Below, piece after piece: positions 5,077 to 5,572 of a DNA stretch of 5,572 bases. This DNA comes from an uncultured bacterium (GTDB lineage: Bacteria; Planctomycetota; UBA1135; UBA2386): NCBI GenBank assembly GCA_938003515.1, contig CALKYL010000404.1:1-5572 (forward strand). The letters run 5' to 3'. The stretch's first letter is position 1; each line of letters opens with the position of its first letter. The notes below the pieces were generated by a model. That model made no database searches, was not told where the DNA came from, and saw only the letters and a list, made by a program, of their open reading frames with translations. A program made the translations under genes and the position numbers.

Positions 5077-5572
5077 CTACGGTCGTTCGAAGTAGAACGC
5101 TGCCGACGTCGTGCCCTCGGCCGGGTGGAAGACGAGCATCTGCAGGCCGGGCATGCGGCCGTCGGGCAGCGGCTCGACGGTCCAGGTGGTCGCGGCCCGC
5201 CCGTCGCCGTCGAACACCCCGCCGAAGACGATCTCCTCGGGCTGCAGGGCGTTGCTGACCTCGATGTCGAGCACGCCGCCGTACGGGTGTCCCTGGCACG
5301 CCGGGCTCGGCGCGCCGCGACCGATCAGGAACATCGCGCCCGGCGGACCTTCGGCGCGTAGCGCGACCTCCTGGCCGGGGCGCGCCGTGACACGGAAGGG
5401 CCCGGCGGCGTCGCGCGCGCCGATCCCGTCGACCGACAGCGTCGCGACGGGGGAGTTGCGCGCGCTGAGGTCGGCGCCGAGCGGCCGCACCAGCGGTCCG
5501 ACGATGCTCCAGGTCGCGCCCGCTCCGGCGAACAACAGCGCCGCCAGCGCGACGCGGCCGGCGACCGGCCAG
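5077..5572 (-). CDS. Exported beta-rich protein of unknown function (start beyond right edge)
   Basis: This is the C-terminal 164 or so residues of a minus-strand gene that stops at 5077-5079 (TAG). A TTG at 5535 could serve as a start, but the frame continues open to the edge with WPVAGRVALAALLFAGAGATWS, a hydrophobic segment typical of a signal peptide or membrane anchor. The true start is therefore probably just outside the window. The rest is Gly-, Pro- and Val-rich with alternating strands, for example RPGQEVALRAEGPPGAMFLIG, FGGVFDGDGRAATTW and LQMLVFHPAEGTTSAAFYFE. The 'G-fD-dGra-tt...lpG-q---f' ending resembles a C-terminal beta module I recall from secreted planctomycete proteins of unknown role. 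No catalytic motif is visible; a single Cys is present (in the PACQGHPYGG segment). It converges on the PRC-barrel gene with a 21-nt gap filled largely by the shared hairpin. Confidence 0.72.
   Translation of the reverse strand, partial: WPVAGRVALAALLFAGAGATWSIVGPLVRPLGADLSARNSPVATLSVDGIGARDAAGPFRVTARPGQEVALRAEGPPGAMFLIGRGAPSPACQGHPYGGVLDIEVSNALQPEEIVFGGVFDGDGRAATTWTVEPLPDGRMPGLQMLVFHPAEGTTSAAFYFERP

Noticed and set aside
1..5572. CRISPR arrays, tRNA or rRNA genes, retron or DGR-like repeats
   Set aside because: No spaced direct repeats, cloverleaf-forming segments or conserved rRNA stretches were seen on either strand by eye.

Overview
The window is very GC-rich, with long spurious open frames on the antisense strands, and it is gene-dense. 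It looks like chromosomal DNA of a high-GC environmental bacterium. I infer a planctomycete for three reasons: four of the six coding regions appear to be exported proteins of types common in that phylum, the transposase resembles one I associate with planctomycete genomes, and the Shine-Dalgarno sites are strong AGGAGG types. This is inference without a database search.

Layout from left to right. (1) Bases 1-149, minus strand: the first ~49 codons of a class-V aminotransferase / cysteine-desulfurase-fold enzyme, cut by the left edge. It lies 6 nt downstream of (2) a minus-strand gene at 156-1451 for an exported, PQQ-type glucose/sorbosone dehydrogenase beta-propeller, so the two probably share a transcript. 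(3) A 142-bp divergent intergenic region at 1452-1593 holds two inverted-repeat structures and a strong ribosome binding site. (4) A plus-strand gene at 1594-2988 encodes an exported protein with a thioredoxin-like N-terminal part lacking CXXC and a helical, TPR-like C-terminal part. (5) An insertion sequence of about 1.2 kb (2983-4198 is my best boundary) carries one intact minus-strand transposase with a zinc ribbon and an IS1-like DDE-type fold. It has imperfect terminal inverted repeats, a near-perfect 8-bp candidate target duplication, internal palindromes near both ends and a hairpin overlapping the transposase ribosome binding site. (6) A plus-strand gene at 4309-5055, with its own candidate promoter and strong ribosome binding site, encodes an exported protein with two PRC-barrel-like domains. 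(7) A 9-bp perfect hairpin at 5042-5066 sits between this gene and (8) a convergent minus-strand gene running off the right edge, which encodes an exported beta-rich protein of unknown function.

The genes outside the IS do not form an obvious pathway. The two minus-strand genes at the left form a likely transcription unit, and the two plus-strand exported-protein genes are now separated by the IS. I see no CRISPR array, tRNA, rRNA, defence system or other striking new system. The most interesting part is the IS: its junction with the 1594-2988 gene, where the IS may supply the last codon and the stop, its apparently non-canonical third catalytic position, and its self-structured ends.
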